DNA of 64,000 nucleotides from Nocardia fusca NBRC 14340. Lineage in GTDB: Bacteria > Actinomycetota > Actinomycetes > Mycobacteriales > Mycobacteriaceae. This document shows positions 17,185-25,936 of this stretch, in pieces; position 1 is the stretch's first letter; each line of letters starts with the position of its first letter. The translations under genes and the position numbers were made by a program. The stretch spans positions 186,001 to 250,000 of the forward strand of contig NZ_BDCU01000027.1 of the NCBI RefSeq assembly GCF_001618425.1, read 5' to 3'. The notes below the pieces were generated by a model. The model did no database searches and was not told the DNA's origin. It saw nothing but the letters and a program-made list of their open reading frames with translations.

Positions 17185-18059
17185 GCTTCGACGACGCCGC
17201 GCCACCCGACAACGAACTCATCGACGATGAGTCCCATTACAGCAATGCCTACTTCCAGGAGGATGTCTCCTGGCTGTCCAATGTCGGGCTCGAAGGCGAC
17301 GAAGAGACCGGCGGCCTGGGTGTACTCAAAGGCACCGTCGCGGGTGACGCATGGGATATCTACGGGAATCTACGGAACGACAATTCCGGTGAGGCAGCCT
17401 TCGGTGTAGCCGGGGTGGCGGCGACCGCAGTCGAGGCGGTCAAGGATCCGTTCGGTTTCGCGGGCACCCAGGTCGCCAAATGGATGTTGGAGCATATCGA
17501 GCCGCTCAGGCAGGCATACGAGGAACTCACCGGCAACCCCACGATCGTGGAGGCATATTCGAAGTCCTGGCACGCGATTTCGACCGAACTGACCACGACG
17601 AGGTCCCAGTGGCAGCGCACCATCGAGACCGACATCAACACCTGGTCCGGCAGCGCGGGCGACGCGTACCGCAAACACGCCGAAGAGGTTCTCACCGCAA
17701 TCGACACCGCAGCGGCCGCAGCGGCTGCTCTCGGCGAGCTGATGGATAAGACATCCAAGATTATTGCCATAGTCCGGGATCTGGTTCGCGATATCATCGC
17801 TGCCCTGCTCGGCGCGGCCATCGGCTATACGATCGAACTCGCGGTGACCGCAGGCGCGGCGGCCGGCCATGTCATCGCCTCGTTCCTGGCGAAGCTCGCG
17901 AAGAGCAGCCTGGACACAATGACCTATCTGAAGAAACTCAATGACGTGATCTGGTCGTTTGGAACGTACAGCGAACCGCTCGCCAAAGTCCTGCAAAACG
18001 GCATGAGTTGGTGGAATTCCGGGGATGCGGCGACCGGGCAACCGACAGCGGCAACGTAG
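17181..18059 (+). CDS. EspA-like WXG protein, putative type VII substrate
   Basis: A 292-residue protein. After an acidic N-terminus, a WXG-type hairpin lies at about 125-195 with W155-S-G157 at the turn (INTWSGSAGDAYRKHAEE). A long Ala-rich hydrophobic segment (about 195-235) could insert in membranes. The C-terminus is short and polar. Size, WSG turn and coupling to an EspC-like gene resemble the EspA/EspC pair, although no clear YxxxD/E export signal follows the WSG. Function inferred only: secreted or envelope effector. Confidence 0.68.
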   Translation: MSFDDAAPPDNELIDDESHYSNAYFQEDVSWLSNVGLEGDEETGGLGVLKGTVAGDAWDIYGNLRNDNSGEAAFGVAGVAATAVEAVKDPFGFAGTQVAKWMLEHIEPLRQAYEELTGNPTIVEAYSKSWHAISTELTTTRSQWQRTIETDINTWSGSAGDAYRKHAEEVLTAIDTAAAAAAALGELMDKTSKIIAIVRDLVRDIIAALLGAAIGYTIELAVTAGAAAGHVIASFLAKLAKSSLDTMTYLKKLNDVIWSFGTYSEPLAKVLQNGMSWWNSGDAATGQPTAAT

Positions 18060-18090
18060 TTGGGTTCGTCCGCATGGTGAGAACCCAACT
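18058..18090. terminator. Terminator of the plus-strand type VII module
   Basis: A perfect 10-bp inverted repeat (AGTTGGGTTC, 18058-18067, with complement 18081-18090) and a 13-nt loop begin inside the stop codon of the EspA-like gene. It lies between two convergent modules. Confidence 0.7.
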
Positions 18091-18167
18091 GTCCGCTACG
18101 CCATCCAGCGCCCTGGGTCGGTGCACCATCGAGGTTGTGCGGGGTAGCTCTGCCAGTTCCGAATCGC

Positions 18168-18632
18168 TCAGACCAACCAGCTGTTGCGCCGGTAGTACTG
18201 GGCTTCGTCATCTCCGTCGTCGTCGACGGGTGTGACGACCCGCTGGTTCCGCCGCGCCGCCGCCGACCGCGCTATCGCCTCCTGGCGAGTGCGTAGTTCC
18301 TCGTCGTCGAGCCGCGCCGTACCGGCGTCCCACAGCCGGAGCTCGGTTCCGGGTTCCCGTCCGGCACCGTGCGACTGCTCGTCCACCGGTCCGACCTGCT
18401 CGTTCGGGCGGGATGGCCCGCTTTGTTCCCGGGCTGCTGTGTCTTCCCGCACCGCTGTGTCGTCGACGCGTTCCGCCAGTTCCCGCCAGAACTGCCGCAT
18501 CTCGGCGGCTGCCTGCTCGGTCAGTTCACGGCTGCGGGCTTCGGACCGCCGCTTCGTCTCCGCCATCCGCTCCACCATGCGGTCGGCGTAGCGCCGGCAT
18601 TCCTCGCCGATCCGTTCCACTTCACTGGCCAT
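18168..18632 (-). CDS. Helical protein with YYRRNSWLV tail, type VII island
   Basis: A 154-residue protein. The first 70 residues are charged helices (VERIGEECRRYADRMVER). A polar linker follows, and the end reads DDDGDDEAQYYRRNSWLV. The last 25 residues closely match the YbaB-like protein of the facing module (both have RNQ, VVTP, an acidic run and YYRRxSWL). No YbaB core is obvious, so only the tail is shared. The start at 18632 has GAGG 5 nt before the ATG. It is the last gene of the minus-strand module, 51 bp after the WXG protein. Possible chaperone or adaptor. Confidence 0.7.
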   Translation of the reverse strand: MASEVERIGEECRRYADRMVERMAETKRRSEARSRELTEQAAAEMRQFWRELAERVDDTAVREDTAAREQSGPSRPNEQVGPVDEQSHGAGREPGTELRLWDAGTARLDDEELRTRQEAIARSAAARRNQRVVTPVDDDGDDEAQYYRRNSWLV

Positions 18633-18683
18633 GCCCACCTCGCCGATCATGCCCGAGAACCGTCAACCGTTTACTGCCCCAGG

Positions 18684-20474
18684 TCACAGTGGGCCCGCCT
18701 CGGCCAGCTGCGCACCCGTATCCACCGCGGGTGCCGGCGGCGGCGCGGGTTCCTCGGGTTCGGCGGCGTTTTCTTCGGGCTGCTGCACCGGATAGCTCTG
18801 CGGCTGATGTTCGCCGTCTTCCTGTTTGGTTCCGGCCGGGGCGCCGGGCACACCCGCCGGTTGACCGGCGGGCTGCTGTTCCTCGGTCGCGGGCGGAGCG
18901 GTCGCACCGGGCTGATTCTCGCCGACGATCACCGGGGTGCCGTCCGGCCCGACCTCCACCTTGTAGGTGACCGGCTCGCCCGCCGCATCGTCCACCACGA
19001 GTTTCAACCGACCGTCGGAACCGACTTCGAGCTTGTAGTTCTTACCGTTGAACTCGACACCTTTATCGGTGTCCGGCTTCCCGTCACCGTCGGTATCCGC
19101 GTCCGGCTTCCCGTCACCGTCCAGATCCTTGTCGGGCTTGCCGTCACCGTCCACATCGGCGTCCGGCTTGCCGTCACCGTCCAGATCCTTGTCGGGCTTG
19201 CCGTCACCGTCCACATCGGCGTCCGGCTTGCCGTCACCGTCCAGATCTTTCCCGGGGTCGTCCTCGCCGTCCGGATCGAGAACCTGCTCGGCCTGTTCCC
19301 GCAGCTGCTCCAGCGTGCTACCGATCTGCTGACTCGCCGAGCTCACCAGGCTGCTCAGCCCCTCGGACAGCTGTGTTCCGAGGCCCGACGAAGCGAGCTG
19401 GGTGCCCAGTTGCGCGATGGTGGACAACGGATTGTCGGTAGTGGCCGGGTTCGTCGAGGGCGTACCGGTCGTGGACGGAGTGTTCGTTGTCGACGGAATG
19501 TTCGTTGTCGATGGGGTATTCGTTGTCGACGGAGTACCGGTGGTGGACGGGGTCCCCGTGCTGCTGGGCTGGTTGGTGCCGGCGGGGCTCGTGGGTTGCG
19601 AGGGCGGGGTCGTCGAAACCTTGGGGCACGGGTACTTCGTCACGTTCAGGCCCGTGAACGCCTTGACCAGTTCGTCGTAGATACCCGAGACCTGCTGATT
19701 CGTCTGGTTGCAGGCATCCACGAATTCTCTGAGGTTCGACTCGTAATCGGGTTTGAAGGTTTCGTTGAGCCAACTGATACAACGGGCCTTCATTTTTCCG
19801 ACGTACGTCGTCTCGCTCTCGTCGCCCCCGGGCATCACGATCAATGTGGAGCCACCACCGGGCGCGAGGTCGGGAAAAATCCGATTGATCTTGTCGATCA
19901 AGGTATCGCCACCGAGCGATGAACTCCAGCCGAACCCGTGGGCGAAGGTGATGATGGTGTCTATATCCTCGGGGCTCTTACCGAGGACTTTGGGATCACC
20001 GTCCAGCAGGATCCCCTCGGCGGCTTTCGCTTTGATCGCCACCGCCTGCCGCAGAGCCTGCGGCGTCGCATCCATTTCCTCGTGCACCTTGCGCACGATA
20101 TTGATATCGGCCTCGGACAGCTGGAGTTGCGTGGCGATCATGGTCGCCGCCCGGGTCGCCGCTTCTCCCGACCACACCGTGGGGAGCGTCTGGGCGAGAA
20201 CAGCCTGCTGATTGCGCTCGGTGGCGACCCGATCGAGTACGGTCTTCAGCGTATCGGCGGCTCGCCGGAAGGCATCCTCGTTCAAGCCGTTCTGGTGATA
20301 GAAGAGTTTGTGCAGGTCCACATAACGCTTGAAATCGGGTGGGGTCGCCGCACCCACCCATCGGAGATATCGGTTCTCCAGTATCTCGAAGTAGCGCAGC
20401 GCCTTCGATCCGTCTGCGAGTAGTTCGGTGCAGCCGCGACTCTCCGCCGCGGGCGCGCTCGGGTTGTCGGCCAT
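18684..20474 (-). CDS. WXG-type secreted protein with TPST linker and calcium-binding repeats
   Basis: A 596-residue putative type VII substrate. Residues 1-280 are helical with W101-S-G103 (TVWSGEAATRAA). About 285-340 is a low-complexity Thr/Pro/Ser linker of TPSTTN repeats. Residues 409-468 are six 10-residue repeats of the DxDGDGKPDx type, which match calcium-binding thrombospondin-3/EF-loop repeats. A short beta-like domain (NYKLEVGSDGRLKLVV) and a Pro/Glu-rich end follow. There is no Sec signal peptide, which fits type VII export. It lies 3 nt after an EspC-like gene. Extracellular calcium-stabilised function is inferred. Confidence 0.75.
   Translation of the reverse strand: MADNPSAPAAESRGCTELLADGSKALRYFEILENRYLRWVGAATPPDFKRYVDLHKLFYHQNGLNEDAFRRAADTLKTVLDRVATERNQQAVLAQTLPTVWSGEAATRAATMIATQLQLSEADINIVRKVHEEMDATPQALRQAVAIKAKAAEGILLDGDPKVLGKSPEDIDTIITFAHGFGWSSSLGGDTLIDKINRIFPDLAPGGGSTLIVMPGGDESETTYVGKMKARCISWLNETFKPDYESNLREFVDACNQTNQQVSGIYDELVKAFTGLNVTKYPCPKVSTTPPSQPTSPAGTNQPSSTGTPSTTGTPSTTNTPSTTNIPSTTNTPSTTGTPSTNPATTDNPLSTIAQLGTQLASSGLGTQLSEGLSSLVSSASQQIGSTLEQLREQAEQVLDPDGEDDPGKDLDGDGKPDADVDGDGKPDKDLDGDGKPDADVDGDGKPDKDLDGDGKPDADTDGDGKPDTDKGVEFNGKNYKLEVGSDGRLKLVVDDAAGEPVTYKVEVGPDGTPVIVGENQPGATAPPATEEQQPAGQPAGVPGAPAGTKQEDGEHQPQSYPVQQPEENAAEPEEPAPPPAPAVDTGAQLAEAGPL
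19071..19250. repeat. Six tandem 30-bp repeats inside a coding region
   Basis: Six head-to-tail 30-bp units, starting GTCCGGCTTGCCGTCACCGT on the plus strand and alternating in their last 10 bp, encode DGDGKPD calcium loops on the minus strand. Inner units are identical at alternating positions, which suggests recent duplication as 60-bp pairs and probable copy-number variation between strains. Confidence 0.93.
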
Positions 20475-20477
20475 TGC

Positions 20478-20795
20478 TCAGCTCGCCGCCTGCTGGGTAT
20501 TGGCGGCGTTTTCCTTGTCCACCGTGGAGAAATCGATCACGGTCTGCCCCATCGCATCACCGGTGAGCTGCGTCGCCTCGGACCAATCGTTGAGCCATTG
20601 CTGCACCGCCTCGAGACCGGCGTGAACGGCATCCCCCTGCTTCTTGTACTCGGCGCCGGTATCGGCGGGAGCGATCATACTGCCGGCGACGCCACCTGCC
20701 TGCTCCTTCACCACATCGGCACTGGTACGCAGATTGTTCGCCAGACCCACCAGGGCGTCGCCCTGCATCCCGACCGTCTGATCACCCGTACTCAT
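20478..20795 (-). CDS. EspC-like/WXG100-sized type VII protein
   Basis: A 105-residue helical protein starting MSTGDQTVGMQGDALVGLAN. Two amphipathic helices surround a central GAEYKKQGDAV turn, and the tail is Asn/Gln/Ala-rich. Size and pattern match the EspC-like gene of the opposite module and small ESX partners generally. It ends 3 nt before the large WXG protein, so the two are probably made and exported together. There is no classical WXG triplet in the turn. Confidence 0.68.
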   Translation of the reverse strand: MSTGDQTVGMQGDALVGLANNLRTSADVVKEQAGGVAGSMIAPADTGAEYKKQGDAVHAGLEAVQQWLNDWSEATQLTGDAMGQTVIDFSTVDKENAANTQQAAS

Positions 20796-20923
20796 AGGTC
20801 TCCCCTCCGTATCCCCGCCCCTCCCGGGTGGCCCCCGATCGGCCCTGCGGTGCTCGTCCTACCTGATTCGACGCGCCCGCACGAGCATCGGTTCCACCCC
20901 GCACCGCGCGACCGGCGCCCCGA

Positions 20924-21232
20924 TCACTCCCCCACTTTCCCCTGATCGGTCTGCCGCCACTCACCCGACCCATCCGGATTACGGTGATATTCCCACGCCG
21001 AGTAGTCACCGTCGTTCTCCACCACGCTCAGCCGGTCGGCGTAGCCGTCGAGGTCGGTATCGGTCCACACACTCATCGCATCCGGACCGGTGGTGACGAA
21101 GGTGTCGAGAATGCCGTCGACGACGAGGTCCTGGGTGGGTGATTCCATTTCCACCGGACCCAGGCCCTCCATAGACGAGGACGCCTCGAAACTCGGCATA
21201 CCGATACCGGGGAACTCTGCTGATGTAGGCAT
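20924..21232 (-). CDS. Small protein with DxDxDG calcium-type loop (DUF6802-like)
   Basis: A 102-residue protein starting MPTSAEFPGIGMPSFE. The C-terminal half contains VWTDTDLDGYADRLSVVEN, a DxDxDGxxD loop as in calcium-binding repeats, followed by Trp/Asp/Gly-rich sequence. It resembles actinobacterial DUF6802 proteins from memory. ATG 21232 has AGGAG 5 nt upstream; a longer frame to 21280 is less likely. It is the first gene of the minus-strand type VII module, which already holds a calcium-repeat protein. Function unknown. Confidence 0.65.
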   Translation of the reverse strand: MPTSAEFPGIGMPSFEASSSMEGLGPVEMESPTQDLVVDGILDTFVTTGPDAMSVWTDTDLDGYADRLSVVENDGDYSAWEYHRNPDGSGEWRQTDQGKVGE

Positions 21233-21304
21233 GGATTCTCCTGAGCTCCACTGGTCGACCACGGGAATATCCCGGTCCATCTTTCCATCCCCGACGGTAC
21301 AGCG

Positions 21305-21334
21305 CAGCCCCGCTCCCAGACGGGAACGGGGCTG
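21305..21334 (-). terminator. Terminator downstream of glmM
   Basis: A 13-bp hairpin with one mismatch (CAGCCCCGCTCCC, 21305-21317, pairing with 21322-21334) and a 4-nt loop lies 33 bp after the glmM stop. It separates glmM from the type VII module. Confidence 0.7.
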
Positions 21335-21366
21335 CCGGTAGCTATGGGGACCAAGCCGCGACCGGT

Positions 21367-22752
21367 TCAGACCACCGCGACCAGTTTCGCGAGATCCTCG
21401 GCGAGCTGCTCGGCCCGTTCGTGATCCTCGGCTTCCACCATCACCCGGACCAGCTGTTCGGTTCCACTGGGACGCAGCAGGATTCGCCCGGTATCCCCGA
21501 GCTGCACTTCGGCGGCCCGGACGGCCTCGAGAACCCCGGGGTCGGCGGTGACCGCGACCTTGTCCGTGACCGGGACGTTCACCAGTACCTGCGGGACCTT
21601 CTGGATCACACTCGCCAGCTCGGCCAGGGGCGCGCCGGTGCGCGACATCCGCGCCATCAACTGCAGGCCGGTGAGGATGCCGTCACCGGTGGTGCCGTAG
21701 CGCGGGAAGACCACATGGCCGGACTGTTCCCCACCGAGGGTGTAACCGCCGCCGCGGAGTTCCTCGAGAACGTAACGGTCACCGACACCGGTGGTGCGCA
21801 CAGCGATTCCGGCCGCGCGCATCGCCAGATGCAACCCCAGATTGCTCATCACGGTGGCGACGAGAGTGTTCCCGGCCAGCGTTCCGGCGTCACGCATACC
21901 GATGGCCAGGATCGCCATGATGGCGTCACCGTCCACCACCTCGCCCGCGGCGTCCACCGCCAGGCAGCGATCGGCGTCGCCGTCGTGGGCCAGGCCCAGA
22001 TCGGCTCCGTGTTCCCGGACCGCGTGCTGCACCTGTTCGATATGGGTCGACCCGCAGCCGTCATTGATATTGAGCCCGTCCGGGTCCGCGTTGATCGCGA
22101 TGACCCGGGCACCGGCCTCCCGGTAGGCCGCCGGACCGACCTCCGAGGCGGCGCCGTGCGCACAGTCCACTACGACGGTCAGTCCGCTCAGGTCCTGACC
22201 GGTGGCCTCCACCAGATGCTCGATATAGCGCTCGTGGGTCCCGCCCACACCGAACTGGCCGGGCAGCTCCGTACCGGGTTGCCGCGCCCCGGCGGCGCCG
22301 AGTACCCGGCCGATGGCCGCGCCCGTGGGACGGTCCGTCTCACCGGAGGCCACCCGGGCCTCGATACGTTCCTCGACGGCGTCCTCGAGCTTGTGCCCGC
22401 CCGCCGCGAAGATCTTGATTCCATTGTCCGGCATGGGATTGTGCGAGGCGGAGATCATCACGCCCAGGCTCGCGTCGTACAGCGCGGTCAGGTAGGCGAC
22501 GGCCGGGGTCGGCAGCACACCCACCGGTAACACATCCATTCCCGCGGCGGTCAGGCCCGCGGTCACCGCGGCCTCCAGCATCTCCCCGCTGGCGCGTGGA
22601 TCCCGCCCGACCACCGCGACCCTGCGGTGACCCGTGTGCAGGTCAACACCCAGTACCTGCGCAGCCGCCCCGGCAACCCGTAACGCCAACTCCGGGCTCA
22701 ACGAATCGTTGGCGAGCCCGCGCACGCCGTCGGTGCCGAACAGATGTCCCAT
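21367..22752 (-). CDS. glmM: Phosphoglucosamine mutase GlmM
   Basis: Converts glucosamine-6-phosphate to glucosamine-1-phosphate, between GlmS and GlmU. The start is MGHLFGTDGVRGLAND. The phosphoserine loop ISASHNPMPDNGIK lies near residue 100, the metal loop DGDADR is present, and RPSGTEQLVRVM near the end binds phosphate. Length is 461 residues from ATG 22752, which follows a GAGGGG site; a longer upstream frame is not needed. It lies downstream of rpsI but is separated from it by a strong terminator, so it should have its own promoter. Confidence 0.97.
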   Translation of the reverse strand: MGHLFGTDGVRGLANDSLSPELALRVAGAAAQVLGVDLHTGHRRVAVVGRDPRASGEMLEAAVTAGLTAAGMDVLPVGVLPTPAVAYLTALYDASLGVMISASHNPMPDNGIKIFAAGGHKLEDAVEERIEARVASGETDRPTGAAIGRVLGAAGARQPGTELPGQFGVGGTHERYIEHLVEATGQDLSGLTVVVDCAHGAASEVGPAAYREAGARVIAINADPDGLNINDGCGSTHIEQVQHAVREHGADLGLAHDGDADRCLAVDAAGEVVDGDAIMAILAIGMRDAGTLAGNTLVATVMSNLGLHLAMRAAGIAVRTTGVGDRYVLEELRGGGYTLGGEQSGHVVFPRYGTTGDGILTGLQLMARMSRTGAPLAELASVIQKVPQVLVNVPVTDKVAVTADPGVLEAVRAAEVQLGDTGRILLRPSGTEQLVRVMVEAEDHERAEQLAEDLAKLVAVV

Positions 22753-22849
22753 ACCTTGCCCCTCGTCGGTGAGTCCACAGCGCGCGACGACCCCTGCCGA
22801 AACTGCCCTCGGAACGGCCGGCCGACGAACACCGCGGTAGATATAGCAC

Positions 22850-22888
22850 GAGAGCAGGCGACCGGACTCCGGCCGGTCGCCTGCTCTC
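22850..22888 (-). terminator. Strong terminator after rpsI
   Basis: A perfect 16-bp inverted repeat (GAGAGCAGGCGACCGG, 22850-22865, complement 22873-22888) with a 7-nt loop sits 60 bp past the rpsI stop. It ends the rplM-rpsI transcript before glmM. Confidence 0.85.
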
Positions 22889-22947
22889 GGAACCGACACC
22901 GGCTCGCCCACCCGCACGCGGCGGGTGGACAGCCGGCATCGGTGATA

Positions 22948-23456
<509 letters not shown>

Positions 23457-23460
<4 letters not shown>

Positions 23461-23900
23461 TGGGCCACCTGCTTGATCTCGAACGGAACGGGCTGCTGAG
23501 CGGCGTGCGGATGGGTCGGGCCCGCGTACACCTTCAGCTTGCCGGCGATCGCGTTGCCGAGTTTGTTCTTGGGGATCATGCCCTTGACGGCCTTCTCCAC
23601 CAGGCGGTCGGGGCGCGTATCCAGCACCTGACCGACAGTGCGGGACTTCAGGCCGCCGGGGTGCCCGGAGTGGTGGTGGATGAGCTTGTTCTGCCGCTTG
23701 TTGCCGCTGATGGCGACCTTGTCGGCGTTGATGATGATGACGAAATCGCCACCATCGATATGCGGTGCGTAGGTCGGCTTGTGCTTACCGCGCAGCAGAT
23801 TCGCTGCCTGCACGGCAAGACGGCCGAGCACTACGTCAGTGGCGTCGATGACGTACCACTGCCGGGTCACGTCACCCGCCTTCGGGCTGTACGTAGGCAC
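23457..23900 (-). CDS. rplM: 50S ribosomal protein L13
   Basis: A 147-residue early-assembly protein of the large subunit. The start is (M)PTYSPKAGDVTRQWYVIDA, followed by VLGRLAVQAANLLRGKHK and the LDTRP and KGMIPKNKLG signature segments. GTG 23900 is chosen because it begins the conserved MPTYSPK sequence. It forms a two-gene operon with rpsI. Confidence 0.98.
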
Positions 23901-24051
23901 AGTGCTTCCCTGTCTGTCGTCGATGCTGCCGGCCCAGTGTGTGGTCGAGGGGTTCCCGGCGGCCGGTTGAGACCCGGGCCTCGGCGTTCCACACACCAGC
24001 CGGTCACGATACCAGCCGGGTGCCGTCACCCGGAAACCGCCCGGAAGCTGC

Positions 24052-25854
24052 TCAGATATCGATCGGCGGGCCCGGGTCGGCGATCCCCGGCAGACCGGGC
24101 ACCAGATAGCGCAGGGTGTCGATACCCGGTTCCGCGCATTCGGCCGGATCCCGTTCCTCCGCCGCTCCAGGATCCGGTGCCGCCTGGCGCGCGGAATCCC
24201 CGGGCGCGGGGGCCGTGGGAACGCGGGCGTAGAGCGGGTGACCGCCGGAACCCTCCGCGTCCTCGGCGCCGGTGGCGGACCGGCCGCGCGGTTCGACGGT
24301 GACCCGCGGCATCGGCACACATCCGGCCGTCGCGGTCGACACCACGGCGCCGGGTGCCGCCGGGGCGTTGATCACCGGCTCGGTCCCGGCATGGGCCTGC
24401 GCGGTGCCCGTCTCGTGCGGGCCCCAGGCTGTGGCGGCGAGCGCGGCCACACCGATGACGGCGTGGGCGCCGAACAGGTTGTCCTTCATCTTGTTCCAGA
24501 GCTTGCCCTTGCCCCGGTCGCCCTCCGGCTCCGGACCAGGCCGCGGATCACCGGGGGGGCCGGGCCGGGCGGGCTCCGGGGGTACCGCGGATTGCGCGCC
24601 GGTTTCCGGATCCGGCGGCCGGGTGAACCGGCTGGCCGGCCCCGAGATCGGTGGTGGCAGCTCCCCGCGGTCGACCTTCACCGTGGCGTCCTGGTCCGGC
24701 TGCGCGGGCGCGCCGTACGGCGCGGGGCCGGGCCACCCCGGCGGCGGTGCCGCCGGGCCGCCCGTCATCGGGCCCGGTACCGGCCCGCCGGGCGCGGGCA
24801 GGTTCGGCCCCGGCGGGTGCGGTCCCGGTGCGGGTTGGTACGCACCGGGTGGCGGGTTCTGTCCCGGAACGGGCCCGTTCGGGACGGCTCCGGGCGGCAG
24901 CCGACCGGGAACCGCGTAGTTCGCGGCGGACTCCGGCGGCGGCGCCGTATTCGGCCCGGGCTGCGGGTAGGGCGCCGGCTCCTCGTCGTCCTCGTTCTCG
25001 CTGATCAACAGGTGTGTAGCACCGAGGACGAGCGCGTGCATGGGATGTTCGGCCTTCTTCAGGCGCTGCCCCAGATGGTTACGGAAGGCGAACCGCAGGG
25101 TCTCGTTGAACACCACCTGCCCGGCGAGCAGGACTGTCGAATTGTCGGCGCCGATGGAACGGGCCGCGGCCATCACTTCGATCACGGTGTCGTCGGCGGC
25201 GCGGGGATTGCGGGTCGATTCGGGGTCGATCGGCACGTACACCGATTCGGTGGGCCGCTCCTCGTCCCCGTGTACCGCGACCACCAGCACATTCGCCCGG
25301 CCGTCCACCACCTGCCCGTCGAAATGGACCGCAGTGGCCCCCACCCCCTCGGGCAGGGCGGGATCCGGCGGCCGGACCAGGCCGAGCGCGCGGACATAGC
25401 CCGACAGCGCGATCGATTCCGGGATCGGCTCGACCTCGACGTCGAGTTGCTCGACCAGCTGGGCGTAGGCGTCGATCTTCGCGTCCGGCCAGTCGTCGGG
25501 ATACGGCAGCGCGACCACATCGGGTTTACCCCGCAGATAGGTCCCCACCGCGGCCAGCGGGTTGTAGAGACGGGCCCGGAACACCAGCTCGGCGGGCCAG
25601 GTCGCCCCGGCTATGACGATCTGCGGATGCCCGAGGATATCGCGGACATCGGGGATCGCCATCCCCAGATCGGGCCGCTGCCGGTCCGCGCCGGCGGTGT
25701 AGAGCCGGCCGGAGGCGTCGGCCAGCAGATAGGCGGGGGGGTTGTAGCTTCCCTCGACCTGTACGGGGCGGATGGGCACGCCGGATCCGCCCGCGGCCAC
25801 GGACACCACATCCCACCCGAGATGTACCGCCCCAACTCGCACCATCACAGGCAT
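24052..25854 (-). CDS. Type VII secretion-associated protein (Rv3446c family)
   Basis: About 600 residues. The N-terminal half starts MPVMVRVGAVHLGWDVVSV and includes an ASKHA-like or hypothetical domain with YPDDWPDAKI. A Pro/Gly-rich linker follows (about 300-430), then a predicted membrane helix (FGAHAVIGVAALAATAW, about 460-480) and an outer domain. Position after rplM matches Rv3446c of the ESX-4 locus by remembered synteny, but no esxT, esxU or eccC4 genes lie next to it here. The exact start (25854 or 25845) is uncertain because the ribosome-binding site is weak. Role in type VII secretion is not established. Confidence 0.7.
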   Translation of the reverse strand: MPVMVRVGAVHLGWDVVSVAAGGSGVPIRPVQVEGSYNPPAYLLADASGRLYTAGADRQRPDLGMAIPDVRDILGHPQIVIAGATWPAELVFRARLYNPLAAVGTYLRGKPDVVALPYPDDWPDAKIDAYAQLVEQLDVEVEPIPESIALSGYVRALGLVRPPDPALPEGVGATAVHFDGQVVDGRANVLVVAVHGDEERPTESVYVPIDPESTRNPRAADDTVIEVMAAARSIGADNSTVLLAGQVVFNETLRFAFRNHLGQRLKKAEHPMHALVLGATHLLISENEDDEEPAPYPQPGPNTAPPPESAANYAVPGRLPPGAVPNGPVPGQNPPPGAYQPAPGPHPPGPNLPAPGGPVPGPMTGGPAAPPPGWPGPAPYGAPAQPDQDATVKVDRGELPPPISGPASRFTRPPDPETGAQSAVPPEPARPGPPGDPRPGPEPEGDRGKGKLWNKMKDNLFGAHAVIGVAALAATAWGPHETGTAQAHAGTEPVINAPAAPGAVVSTATAGCVPMPRVTVEPRGRSATGAEDAEGSGGHPLYARVPTAPAPGDSARQAAPDPGAAEERDPAECAEPGIDTLRYLVPGLPGIADPGPPIDI

Positions 25855-25936
25855 CAGTGTGCCTGGTGTGTGGTCGATGCGCTCGGCGCCCCCACCCACC
25901 AGCGGCGGGGGCGGCGGATCGGCCCGCTCACCCGTC

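Noticed and set aside
19071..19250. Possible CRISPR array
   Set aside because: Repeats are directly tandem without unique spacers and lie in frame within a gene encoding calcium-loop repeats.
16252..21232. Type VII island as prophage or transposon
   Set aside because: No integrase, transposase, terminal repeats or attachment-site duplication is visible.
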